Source: Acidilutibacter cellobiosedens (GTDB taxonomy: Bacteria; Bacillota; Clostridia; Tissierellales; Acidilutibacteraceae). From it: a stretch of DNA of 64,000 nucleotides. The position numbers and the translations under genes are program-made. Location: positions 1,664,673 through 1,728,672 of the forward strand of contig NZ_CP035282.1 of the NCBI RefSeq assembly GCF_004103715.1, in the 5' to 3' direction. Positions 1 through 8,013 of the stretch are shown here, in pieces; position 1 is the first letter of the stretch, and every line of letters begins with the position of its first letter. The notes below the pieces were generated by a model. It made no database searches. It was not told the DNA's origin and saw nothing but the letters and a program-made list of their open reading frames with translations.

Positions 1-1
1 G

Positions 2-460
2 AAACCTAACGGTAGAAAGAGAATTATGATAACAGGAACCCCTATGTCTGTTCCTAATTGGAAAATTCATCATATTATTGAAGGATTGAATGCGGAAATT
101 GTTGTAGAAGAGACATGTACAGGTACTCGATATTTTGAAAAGGAAGTTTTTGATGAAGGAGATACAATTGATGATCTCGTAAGAAACATAGCTGAAAGAT
201 ATATGAATATAAATTGTGCCTGTTTTACTCCAAATAATGATAGAATAGATGACATTATTAAGTATGCTGAGGAGTATAATGCTGATGGGGTAATTTATTG
301 TAATCTATCTTTCTGTCATACTTATGCCATAGAATATGGAAAATTAGAAAAGGCATTAAAAGAGAATAATATTCCGTTAATCAATATAGAAACAGATTAT
401 TCCGAAGAAGATGTGGGACAGATAAGAACAAGGGTTGAGGCATTTTTGGAGATGATTTAG
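2..460 (+). CDS. 2-hydroxyacyl-CoA dehydratase family protein, C-terminal part (5' truncated by window)
   Basis: This is the last ~152 residues of a protein whose start lies before the window; the frame is open from base 2 through the ATG at 26. It resembles the C-terminal region of HgdB/FldC-type 2-hydroxyacyl-CoA dehydratase subunits. These iron-sulfur enzymes remove water from (R)-2-hydroxyacyl-CoA by a ketyl-radical route. Visible family features are the TGTPM loop, a Cys in VVEETCTGTRYF, and the CNLSFCHTY segment followed by IPLINIETDY; such cysteines bind the [4Fe-4S] cluster in characterised members. The downstream activase supports the assignment. Substrate cannot be told, and no second catalytic subunit is visible here. 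Confidence 0.85.
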   Translation, partial: KPNGRKRIMITGTPMSVPNWKIHHIIEGLNAEIVVEETCTGTRYFEKEVFDEGDTIDDLVRNIAERYMNINCACFTPNNDRIDDIIKYAEEYNADGVIYCNLSFCHTYAIEYGKLEKALKENNIPLINIETDYSEEDVGQIRTRVEAFLEMI

Positions 461-681
461 TGGAGAAGAATTTTATACTTTTTCCAAATTATACTCAGGG
501 TTTGAAATTAGAATCCTTGTTAAAGAATAAAAAGATTAAGTATGTTATATCCCCAACTCCAAGACAACTTTCTAAATGTTGCGGCATTTCCATAATGTAT
601 GAGAAAAGAGATGAAGAAAATATCAAATCTATTATCAGAGACAATTCTGTAGAGGTTTTAGGATTGTATTCGTTAGATTAG
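460..681 (+). CDS. DUF3343 domain-containing protein
   Basis: A 73-residue protein of the DUF3343 family, sometimes described as putative Se/S carrier-like. It starts at a GTG whose G is the last base of the upstream TAG stop, so translational coupling is likely. The fold-defining part is a short alpha/beta sequence starting FILFPNYTQGLKLESLL, with a conserved-looking SKCCGISIMY cysteine pair near residues 39-46. It sits between a dehydratase subunit and its activase, so a role in maturing or serving the dehydratase is a reasonable inference. No biochemical function is established that I can name. Confidence 0.75.
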   Translation: MEKNFILFPNYTQGLKLESLLKNKKIKYVISPTPRQLSKCCGISIMYEKRDEENIKSIIRDNSVEVLGLYSLD

Positions 682-699
682 AAGTAAGGGCGTGAAAAG

Positions 700-1461
700 A
701 TGTATTATATTGGGATAGATATTGGTTCAACTGCTTCCAAAGTTTCGGTTTTTAATCAAGATGATTTAGTTTTAAATATGGTGATGCCGACGGGATGGAA
801 CAGCTTGGACACTTCAATGAAGATAAAAAAGAGCTTGGATGAACAATCCATTGATGTAGATAAATCCGTAGTAGTAGCAACAGGATATGGAAGGGTATCC
901 GTTCCTTATGCGAAAAAAACCGTTACCGAGATTACTTGTCATGGCAAGGGAGCTTATTATTTGGCGGGAGAAGATATAACGGTGATGGATATTGGTGGAC
1001 AAGATACTAAGATTATAACCGTCAAAGATGGAAATGTAACAAACTTTTTAATGAATGACAAATGTGCCGCGGGAACCGGAAGATTTATTGAATTAATGTC
1101 AAATACATTGGGAGTTTCCATAGAAGAAATGGGGGAAATAGCTCTATACGGCAAAAATATCAAAATTACCAGTATGTGTACGGTTTTTGCCGAATCTGAA
1201 GTGATTAATCTTATTGGGAGCGGAACAAAACGAGAGGATATAGCACGAGGTGTATTTAATTCTATCATCGGACGAATTAAAACTCTTTTAAATAAAAACG
1301 GAATGAGCGGAGCTCTTTATTTAACAGGGGGTTTATGTGAGTTAAAACCATTTGTACAAATTTTATCAGAAAGTATCGGACAGGAAATCCATACGAATCC
1401 TTTAGCCAGGTATGCAGGTTCTATAGGAGGAGCTCTATTAGCTAAAAAGTTAGTGATATAA
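700..1461 (+). CDS. Acyl-CoA dehydratase activase (HgdC/BadF-BadG-BcrA-BcrD ATPase family)
   Basis: This 253-residue ATPase matches activators of 2-hydroxyacyl-CoA dehydratases, which inject a high-energy electron into the dehydratase at the cost of ATP. It has the actin/hexokinase-type phosphate loops YIGIDIGSTASK (residues 3-14) and MDIGGQDTKI (96-105). The family cysteines are present: Cys122 in NDKCAAGTG and Cys160 in TSMCTVFAESE. One from each monomer pair holds a single [4Fe-4S] cluster at the dimer interface in known homologues. Length is normal for HgdC-type activators. It is 18 bp after the DUF3343 gene and clearly in the same operon. Confidence 0.93.
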   Translation: MYYIGIDIGSTASKVSVFNQDDLVLNMVMPTGWNSLDTSMKIKKSLDEQSIDVDKSVVVATGYGRVSVPYAKKTVTEITCHGKGAYYLAGEDITVMDIGGQDTKIITVKDGNVTNFLMNDKCAAGTGRFIELMSNTLGVSIEEMGEIALYGKNIKITSMCTVFAESEVINLIGSGTKREDIARGVFNSIIGRIKTLLNKNGMSGALYLTGGLCELKPFVQILSESIGQEIHTNPLARYAGSIGGALLAKKLVI

Positions 1462-1555
1462 GTAAAAAAACCGTGAGGAATAGAATACGGGAACAGTTTA
1501 TTGAGGAGGAAACACTTACATTAAATTGAAATATGGATAGTGTGCAGTTTATTAT

Positions 1556-1589
1556 GGCGTATACTTAGTTTTAGTTACGCCGTTTTTTT
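1556..1589 (+). terminator. Intrinsic terminator after the activase operon
   Basis: Stem GGCGTA (1556-1561) pairs with TACGCC (1576-1581) and is followed by GTTTTTTT. It lies about 95 bp after the activase stop and before the degV promoter. Confidence 0.8.
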
Positions 1590-1616
1590 ATAAATATAGG
1601 TGATGAATAAAAAACA

Positions 1617-1645
1617 TTGACATAAAATTTTATTTTAAATATAAT
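1617..1645 (+). promoter_or_regulatory. Sigma-A-type promoter of degV gene
   Basis: TTGACA at 1617-1622 and TATAAT at 1640-1645 are separated by exactly 17 bp, a full vegetative consensus. Immediately downstream, 1646-1656 reads GAGTTTAACTC, an 11-bp palindrome placed where a repressor could sit. Confidence 0.8.
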
Positions 1646-1771
1646 GAGTTTAACTCTGAGGAATATTATAGTTATATGGATTTGAAATTTGTAATATAAA
1701 ATATATGATATGAAATATAAATAAAACATATTGTGATTTATATTAATAAAAAAATAAAAAGGAGAATAATG

Positions 1772-2638
1772 ATGCAAACAGTTATTATAACGGATTCTTG
1801 CAGTGATCTGCCGCTAAGCTTTATTGAGGGTAGTAATGTAGAAGCTTTAAGCCTTACTTGTCATTTTAAAGATGAGGAATATAAGGATGATTTTGGGAAA
1901 TCCATCAGCTATAAAGATTTTTATAATCGGGTAAGGAATGGTGAAACTCCTACTACGTCTCAAATTAATACTTATACATTTGTAGAGGAATTTAAGAAAT
2001 ATATATCCATGGGTAAAAGCATTATTTACATAGGATTTTCTTCGGCATTAAGCGGTTGCGTAGCAAGTGCGGAATCTGCGAAAAACGAAATCATGAAAGA
2101 ATATCCAAATGCGGATGTTGCAGTTGTAGATACAAAAAGTGCTTCTTTAGGGCAGGGACTACTTGTGTATTATGCTTATGATATGCTTTTAAAGGGGAAA
2201 AGTAAAGAGGATATAGTGAATTGGCTTGAAGATAACAAATTGAAAATGAATCATTACTTTACGGTAGAGAGTTTGTTTCACCTTTTGAAGGGAGGGAGGA
2301 TTTCTAAAACAACTGCAGTTTTAGGGACTTTGCTTCAAATAAAGCCTGTACTTCATGTTAACATAGAGGGAAAACTTGTTTCTCTGCACAAAGTAAAGGG
2401 AAGGAAGAGTTCTTTAAAAGCTTTGGCAAAAGAGCTGCAAAACAAGATTGTACATCCGGAAGAACAGGTAATTGCTATTAGTCATGGGGATTGTTTAGAA
2501 GATGCAAATTTTTTAAGAAAATTGGTGTTAGATGAGTGTAAAGTGAAGGATATAATAATTAACAATGTAGGGCCTGTTATAGGATCTCATTCCGGTCCCG
2601 GAACTGTAGCGTTATTTTTTATGGGAGAGAGCAGATAG
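1772..2638 (+). CDS. DegV family fatty acid-binding protein
   Basis: A 288-residue DegV-family protein. Family members bind a fatty acid; in Gram-positives related FakB proteins present it to the FakA kinase, whose DAK2-type relative is encoded at 50382. Signature segments are TDSCSDLP near the N-terminus, GFSSALSGCVASAESA, VDTKSASLGQGLLV, LLKGGRISK and the C-terminal GPVIGSHSGPGTVALFF. The frame is open from a GTG at 1733, but I chose the ATG at 1772 because AAGGAGA ends six bases before it and homologues begin at that point. The gene appears monocistronic behind its own consensus promoter. Whether it is a true FakB partner is inference. Confidence 0.9.
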   Translation: MQTVIITDSCSDLPLSFIEGSNVEALSLTCHFKDEEYKDDFGKSISYKDFYNRVRNGETPTTSQINTYTFVEEFKKYISMGKSIIYIGFSSALSGCVASAESAKNEIMKEYPNADVAVVDTKSASLGQGLLVYYAYDMLLKGKSKEDIVNWLEDNKLKMNHYFTVESLFHLLKGGRISKTTAVLGTLLQIKPVLHVNIEGKLVSLHKVKGRKSSLKALAKELQNKIVHPEEQVIAISHGDCLEDANFLRKLVLDECKVKDIIINNVGPVIGSHSGPGTVALFFMGESR

Positions 2639-2680
2639 AAGATTAATTGTACATATATTTATATAATTTCAATTGAGATA

Positions 2681-2709
2681 TTGACAGCAGTAAATATTTA
2701 GATTATAAT
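2681..2709 (+). promoter_or_regulatory. Sigma-A-type promoter of aspS
   Basis: TTGACA (2681-2686), a 17-bp spacer, and TATAAT (2704-2709). It lies directly upstream of the T-box leader, which places the transcript start near 2716. Confidence 0.85.
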
Positions 2710-2739
2710 AATGAAAAATATAGTTTTTGATGAAGAGGA

Positions 2740-2960
2740 GTAGTAATTAAAAGTAAAGTACAGAGAGTCGGTGATGGTGGAAATCCGATGTCCAATTTTA
2801 ATGAAGACACCTCGGAGATAACAGGCTGAAGTTAAAGTAGGTCTGTTCGCTTAAAGCGTTATATTTACTTGAGTGAGGTATGTGTTTATATATCTAACTT
2901 AGGGTGGCAACACGGGAATAAAACCTCTCGTCCCTTTATGGAGACGAGGGGATTTTTTAT
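2740..2960 (+). promoter_or_regulatory. T-box leader (tRNA-Asp sensing) of aspS
   Basis: The 344-bp gap before aspS is a T-box leader behind a consensus promoter. The near-invariant T-box bulge AGGGTGGCAACACGGG lies at 2901-2916. The candidate specifier codon GAC (Asp) is at 2806-2808, inside the stem I loop just before CTCGGAGATAA. The terminator half is CCTCTCGTC (2924-2932) with GACGAGGGG (2943-2951) and a T-run. Uncharged tRNA-Asp would base-pair with the specifier and the bulge, stabilise the antiterminator and allow aspS transcription. The Asp specifier agrees with the downstream gene. Confidence 0.95.
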
Positions 2961-2982
2961 TTATTGAAGGAGGGAATTTAAC

Positions 2983-4761
2983 ATGGGAGAAAAAATGGGA
3001 AATTTGAGAAGAACAGATATGTGTGGTAATTTGAGATTAGATGATGTGGGAAGAGAAGTAATTCTTATGGGATGGGTACAAAGACAGAGGAATCTCGGTT
3101 CTTTGATATTTGTTGATTTGAGAGATACCAGCGGAATTACTCAGGTTGTTTTTGATGATACGATTTCTAAAGAAATATTTAAAAAGGCAGAGAAGATTAG
3201 AAGTGAATATGTTCTTGCTGTTAGAGGTAAAGTAAGAAAAAGAGAATCGGTAAATAATGAAATTCCTACAGGGAAAATAGAGATATTAGCTGATACTCTA
3301 AAAATTCTGGATGAATCGGAGACTCCGCCTATCTATATCAAGGACGGAGATGAAGTATCAGAGGCTATGAGGTTGAAATATAGGTATTTGGATTTGAGAA
3401 AACCCTCTATGCAAAAGAAATTAAAGATGCGTCACAAAGCAGCTAAAATTATAAGGGATTTTCTCGATGAAAATAACTTTGTGGAAATTGAGACTCCAAT
3501 GCTTACAAAACCTACTCCGGAAGGAGCAAGGGATTATTTGGTTCCCAGTAGGATAAACGCAGGAAAATTTTATGCTCTTCCTCAATCTCCCCAATTGATG
3601 AAACAACTTTTAATGGTATCAGGAATGGACAGATATTATCAAATAGTAAGATGTTTCAGAGATGAAGATTTAAGGGCTAACAGGCAGCCGGAATTTACCC
3701 AAGTGGATATGGAAATGAGCTTTGTTGATATAGAAGATGTGATTGAAGTAAATGAAAGACTTTTGAAAAGATTATTTAAAGAACTAAAGGGTGTTGATAT
3801 TACTATTCCTATTCAAAGAATGACATATAAAGAAGCAATGAACAGATTTGGTTCCGATAAGCCGGATTTGAGATTTGGGTTTGAAATAAGGGATATAAGC
3901 GATCTTGTAGGAAATTCATCTTTTAAGGTATTTAAGAATACTATTGACAATAATGGACAGGTAAGAGGAATAAATGTTGACGGCCACGAAGGTGATTTTT
4001 CGAGAAAGGATATTTCGAAACTGGAAGAATATATAAAAACTTTCGGCGCAAAAGGTCTTGCTTGGATTAAGATAACTAAAGAAGAAATTTCATCACCAAT
4101 AGCTAAATTTTTATCTAAAGAAGAATTGGATAATATAATAGAAAGAATGAACGGAAAAGCAGGAGACCTACTTCTGTTTGTGGCAGATAAAGAAAATATA
4201 GTCCTTGACAGTCTGGGAAATTTAAGAGTAGAAATTGCCAAAAAATTAAATGTGATAGATAAAGATGACTTAAAACTTTTATGGATAACCGAATTTCCTC
4301 TTTTCGAATGGAGTGAGGAGGAGAAAAGATATGTGTCTAAGCATCATCCTTTTACCCATCCGATGGATGAGGACATTGACCTTCTTGAAACTCAGCCTGA
4401 AAAAGTAAGAGCTAAGGCTTATGATATAGTTATAAACGGAGATGAAATGGGAGGAGGAAGTATAAGAATAAATGATTCGGACCTTCAGGAGAGAATGTTT
4501 AAAGCTTTAGGATTTACTATGGAGGAAGCTTGGAATAAATTCGGATTTCTTCTCGAAGCATTTAAATACGGAACTCCCCCCCACGGTGGATTGGCTTATG
4601 GCTTTGACAGATTGATGATGCTTCTTACGGAAAGTGATAATATAAAGGATGTTATTGCTTTTCCAAAAACTCAGAGTGCTACTTGCTTATTAACGGATGC
4701 ACCCACGGAAGTCAGCGAAAAACAATTGGAGGAAGTTCATATTAAAGTCAATTTAAAATAA
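2983..4761 (+). CDS. aspS: Aspartyl-tRNA synthetase
   Basis: Full-length (592 aa) class IIb bacterial aspartyl-tRNA synthetase, which charges tRNA-Asp in the cytosol. The order is an N-terminal OB-fold anticodon-binding domain (about 15-105), the catalytic core with motif 2 around VRCFRDEDLRANRQPEFTQ, a bacterial-type GAD insertion (roughly 290-410), and motif 3 GLAYGFDRL near residue 536. The start ATG has AAGGAGG nine bases upstream. It is controlled by its own T-box leader and ends at a strong terminator, so it is monocistronic. Whether it also charges tRNA-Asn cannot be judged here. Confidence 0.97.
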   Translation: MGEKMGNLRRTDMCGNLRLDDVGREVILMGWVQRQRNLGSLIFVDLRDTSGITQVVFDDTISKEIFKKAEKIRSEYVLAVRGKVRKRESVNNEIPTGKIEILADTLKILDESETPPIYIKDGDEVSEAMRLKYRYLDLRKPSMQKKLKMRHKAAKIIRDFLDENNFVEIETPMLTKPTPEGARDYLVPSRINAGKFYALPQSPQLMKQLLMVSGMDRYYQIVRCFRDEDLRANRQPEFTQVDMEMSFVDIEDVIEVNERLLKRLFKELKGVDITIPIQRMTYKEAMNRFGSDKPDLRFGFEIRDISDLVGNSSFKVFKNTIDNNGQVRGINVDGHEGDFSRKDISKLEEYIKTFGAKGLAWIKITKEEISSPIAKFLSKEELDNIIERMNGKAGDLLLFVADKENIVLDSLGNLRVEIAKKLNVIDKDDLKLLWITEFPLFEWSEEEKRYVSKHHPFTHPMDEDIDLLETQPEKVRAKAYDIVINGDEMGGGSIRINDSDLQERMFKALGFTMEEAWNKFGFLLEAFKYGTPPHGGLAYGFDRLMMLLTESDNIKDVIAFPKTQSATCLLTDAPTEVSEKQLEEVHIKVNLK

Positions 4762-4788
4762 GAGGAATAATTTGAGGATGCTGAAAAT

Positions 4789-4843
4789 ACTACCGGAACA
4801 CAATAACCGATTAGTGGTTGTTGTGTTCCGGTAGTTAATTATA
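4789..4843 (+). terminator. Strong intrinsic terminator of aspS
   Basis: A 15-bp perfect stem (ACTACCGGAACACAA at 4789-4803 with TTGTGTTCCGGTAGT at 4821-4835) extends inward by seven more pairs including one wobble, with a 7-nt loop. A T-run follows at 4845-4851 after a short AT spacer. Confidence 0.85.
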
Positions 4844-4851
4844 GTTTTTTT

Positions 4852-5068
4852 AAGAATTTCAACCAAGGTACATTGTCTACTCAATAACTACAATAAAAAT
4901 AAATTGTTGTCGACCCCTAATAATGTAAAAAGTCCCGGGGATCGACGGCGATTTATTTTTTTGCATAATTAAGTAATACCAATAAATATATAGAGATTAT
5001 TAAGAAATTATATAAATTTTTTGGTTTGACAAAAAATAAAGAATATAATAATATCAATGTATAAATGG
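4852..5068 (+). promoter_or_regulatory. CRISPR leader region with inverted repeat
   Basis: The 217 bp before the first repeat are AT-rich and gene-free, as expected for a leader. An inverted repeat, GTCGACCCC (4909-4917) with GGGGATCGAC (4937-4946), interrupts it and is followed by a T-rich stretch. A possible promoter is TTGACA (5026-5031) with a weak TAATAT (-10) 17 bp later. The leader side is assigned from the repeat orientation (conserved GAAAC 3' end) and from the decayed repeat at the opposite end. Confidence 0.6.
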
Positions 5069-7371
5069 ATTTATAATACCTAATGAGGAATTGAAACGAT
5101 TTTGACAATAATAGGGTAAACAACTTTGATGGTATTTATAATACCTAATGAGGAATTGAAACGCCCGCCTTTGTCCATATAGGGTTTACCGCCCATAATT
5201 TATAATACCTAATGAGGAATTGAAACTTCGCATGTTAATAAAGATATGTTGAAGAGGGGAAGAATTTATAATACCTAATGAGGAATTGAAACCGGCCAGC
5301 CCCCATATAGATTTCGGATCCTTTGCATATTTATAATACCTAATGAGGAATTGAAACGCTACCTTCTCCATGCGGGAAGGGTTCGACTTGGAAATTTATA
5401 ATACCTAATGAGGAATTGAAACATAATTATACTGGTGTATGGAGTTTTGCGGCAGATAATTTATAATACCTAATGAGGAATTGAAACCCGCTCAGCACAT
5501 CTCCAGCTTGGGCTGTTCCGTACATTTATAATACCTAATGAGGAATTGAAACTGTGACGAGGTTACCGGAGAAAAGCAGATAGCGGATTTATAATACCTA
5601 ATGAGGAATTGAAACACATATCCCCATGCCCTGTATCTCCAAGTTCTTCTTATTTATAATACCTAATGAGGAATTGAAACAGGCTATAATTTGGTGTTAA
5701 TTTCAATCCTATCACTATTTATAATACCTAATGAGGAATTGAAACTAGATTTATCTCCAAATGCAGAAAGCTTTAATCCGGATTTATAATACCTAATGAG
5801 GAATTGAAACTTATCTGTTCTATATAATCTTTTGTGATTGTATTTTCATTTATAATACCTAATGAGGAATTGAAACGATTTTTATTAGAAGAGCCTAATC
5901 CGTATATGTCTGATTTATAATACCTAATGAGGAATTGAAACTCCAAAAACAAATTTTGGCAATGTAGAGGAAACTGATTTATAATACCTAATGAGGAATT
6001 GAAACGACGTTATGGCGGCTACAAGGGCCTACAACAGATGATTTATAATACCTAATGAGGAATTGAAACGTACAAGCCTACAAAGCGGGGGTAAGGGGCC
6101 GCTTATTTATAATACCTAATGAGGAATTGAAACTGTAAGCTACCAAGCCGCTTAACCCGTTAGTTTCCAAATTTATAATACCTAATGAGGAATTGAAACC
6201 TTGGAAGTTTATAAAAGAAAATCCATGTCAGGGCGATTTATAATACCTAATGAGGAATTGAAACATAGCTATGTTGCTATCGGAATGTCCTATTCTTTCG
6301 TATTTATAATACCTAATGAGGAATTGAAACCTCCTACGCAAATAATTTCTTTTGCATAGTCCCCCATTTATAATACCTAATGAGGAATTGAAACCCTACA
6401 GAGATAAGGATGGAAGTATTCAGGCTATAGATTTATAATACCTAATGAGGAATTGAAACACAGTCCTACCACAAGTTGTTCTTGTTTGCATATTCATTTA
6501 TAATACCTAATGAGGAATTGAAACAACCATACAACCGCCGCATATGTTGCCAACATAATTATTTATAATACCTAATGAGGAATTGAAACTGTAAACTTGT
6601 GTCACTCCTATTCTTTCTGCTAATTATTTATAATACCTAATGAGGAATTGAAACTACCTCGGAGAGGACGATATGACAACAGATAAATTATTTATAATAC
6701 CTAATGAGGAATTGAAACTTTTATGAGCATTTTTAATTTGAGAGTACGTTTTTCGATTTATAATACCTAATGAGGAATTGAAACGAAGGAAGGAGGGCGA
6801 TATAATGGCATGGCAAGAACCAATTTATAATACCTAATGAGGAATTGAAACTTGTAATAACCTTTCATCATTCTACCTCCCCTATCATTTATAATACCTA
6901 ATGAGGAATTGAAACATGCTGTGGTATATTCATTAAGCATATTCTTTTCTGATTTATAATACCTAATGAGGAATTGAAACAAAGGACAGCAGTACATGGA
7001 AGTTGACGAAGAAACCGGATTTATAATACCTAATGAGGAATTGAAACCCCCCTAACCTTGTACGTAATATCTGCATATTCTGATTTATAATACCTAATGA
7101 GGAATTGAAACTAAACTAAAGGTTCCGGTATAAAATCGCCTTTTTTAATTTATAATACCTAATGAGGAATTGAAACTTTCCGCTATCTTTTCATCCACCG
7201 CCGCCTCTGCTATTTATAATACCTAATGAGGAATTGAAACGATGCTCCGTTCTTCAATGAAAGCATAGCCATAGTAATTTATAATACCTAATGAGGAATT
7301 GAAACCCACTATCAAAAAGCTTTCTTGCAACCTTTTTATTTAATTTATAATACCTAATGAGGAATTGAAAT
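5069..7371 (+). CRISPR. CRISPR array, 36 repeats of 29 nt, 35 spacers of about 35-38 nt
   Basis: The repeat begins ATTTATAATACC and ends GGAATTGAAAC. I located starts at 5069, 5134, 5198, 5264, then about every 65 bp to 7277 and 7343. All copies I read are identical except the last (7343-7371), whose final C is T; this marks the leader-distal end. The repeat ending in ATTGAAAC is of the kind usually seen with type I-B or type III systems in Clostridia, but that subtype is an inference. No cas gene exists in the 64 kb, so processing must rely on Cas proteins encoded elsewhere. Spacers are mostly more GC-rich than the host and unrelated to one another. Short reading frames across the array are repeat artefacts. 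Confidence 0.98.
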
Positions 7372-7447
7372 GGATTTGAAATTAATTTCTGTTAAGTTAC
7401 TAACATGGACATCACTATCTGTCTTCGACACTATTATTATAACAAAA

Positions 7448-7492
7448 AAGTATTGAAAATACTGATGTACAGTAGTTTTCAATGCTTTTTTT
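7448..7492 (+). terminator. Intrinsic terminator downstream of CRISPR array
   Basis: AAGTATTGAAAATACT pairs with AGTAGTTTTCAATGCTT (with one irregularity) and is followed by a run of T. It probably ends the pre-crRNA transcript about 75 bp beyond the last repeat. Confidence 0.7.
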
Positions 7493-7590
7493 CGGTATCC
7501 TCGAATTATCTCTCTTATTTATGCTTAAAAAGATTTTTGCCATGGTATATAATAAAGGAAATATAAAATTGAGTTCAAGGAGAGATTTAG

Positions 7591-8013
7591 ATGAACCAAA
7601 TTGGTTTAGTATTAAAAACGGATGGAAATAATGCTGAAGTTGAAGTCAAAAGGTCTACTGCTTGCGGGCATAGTTGTGAGAGCTGTTCGGCTATGTGCAA
7701 AGCTCCGAGCATTATTGTAAATGTTCCGAATTCCCTTGGAAGCAAGGTGGGGGATTATGTTGAGATAGACATGAAAGAGAACAAAATTTTAAAATATGCA
7801 TTTATTATGTATGTAATACCTTTTTCAATATTCCTCTCAGGTATTTTTTTAGGAATAAAAGTTTTTAAAAAGACAGGATTAGCTAATTATGAAATTTATA
7901 GTTTTGCTATAGGTTTAATATTTCTTGCTGCTGCATTTTTTATAGTAAAAATTATTGACAAAAGAATTTCAAATAAAAAGGAGAGCCAATTTGAAATGAA
8001 AAGAATTATTTAG
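7591..8013 (+). CDS. RseC/MucC-like SoxR-reducing system family protein
   Basis: A 140-residue membrane protein with the RseC/MucC layout. It has a soluble N-terminal part with a cysteine cluster CGHSCESCSAMC (residues 25-36), then two transmembrane helices (about 70-92 and 100-122) and a short basic tail. RseC proteins are linked to SoxR reduction and Rnf-type electron transport in Proteobacteria; in Clostridia the role is open, but the four cysteines suggest a metal or redox centre. AAGGAGAG precedes the ATG. Its stop abuts the convergent exporter gene with no gap, so no terminator fits between them. Confidence 0.8.
   Translation: MNQIGLVLKTDGNNAEVEVKRSTACGHSCESCSAMCKAPSIIVNVPNSLGSKVGDYVEIDMKENKILKYAFIMYVIPFSIFLSGIFLGIKVFKKTGLANYEIYSFAIGLIFLAAAFFIVKIIDKRISNKKESQFEMKRII

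Larger units (their letters stand above)
1462..1771. other. Intergenic region: terminator, sigma-A promoter and AT-rich leader
   Basis: This 310-bp gap holds an intrinsic terminator (1556-1589), a consensus promoter (1617-1645) and a roughly 120-nt AT-rich leader before degV. I see no additional gene. Positions 1462-1550 contain a short purine-rich stretch (GAGGAGGAAACA near 1503) with no convincing reading frame behind it. Confidence 0.6.

Noticed and set aside
1462-1550. Possible riboswitch or small gene after the activase
   Set aside because: No recognisable conserved core, and reading frames are very short.
3813-4241. 142-codon minus-strand frame in aspS
   Set aside because: Antisense to a conserved catalytic gene; composition is the mirror of the aspS codons.
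5186-5371. Minus-strand reading frame inside the CRISPR array
   Set aside because: It consists of translated repeat units (FNSSLGIIN and similar) alternating with spacers.
6767-6997. Minus-strand reading frame inside the CRISPR array
   Set aside because: Same cause: repeat-derived FQFLIRYYK units.
4852-7591. Possible cas genes around the array
   Set aside because: I looked on both strands for Cas1/Cas2/Cas3/Cas6-like proteins in the flanks; none of the neighbouring products fits.
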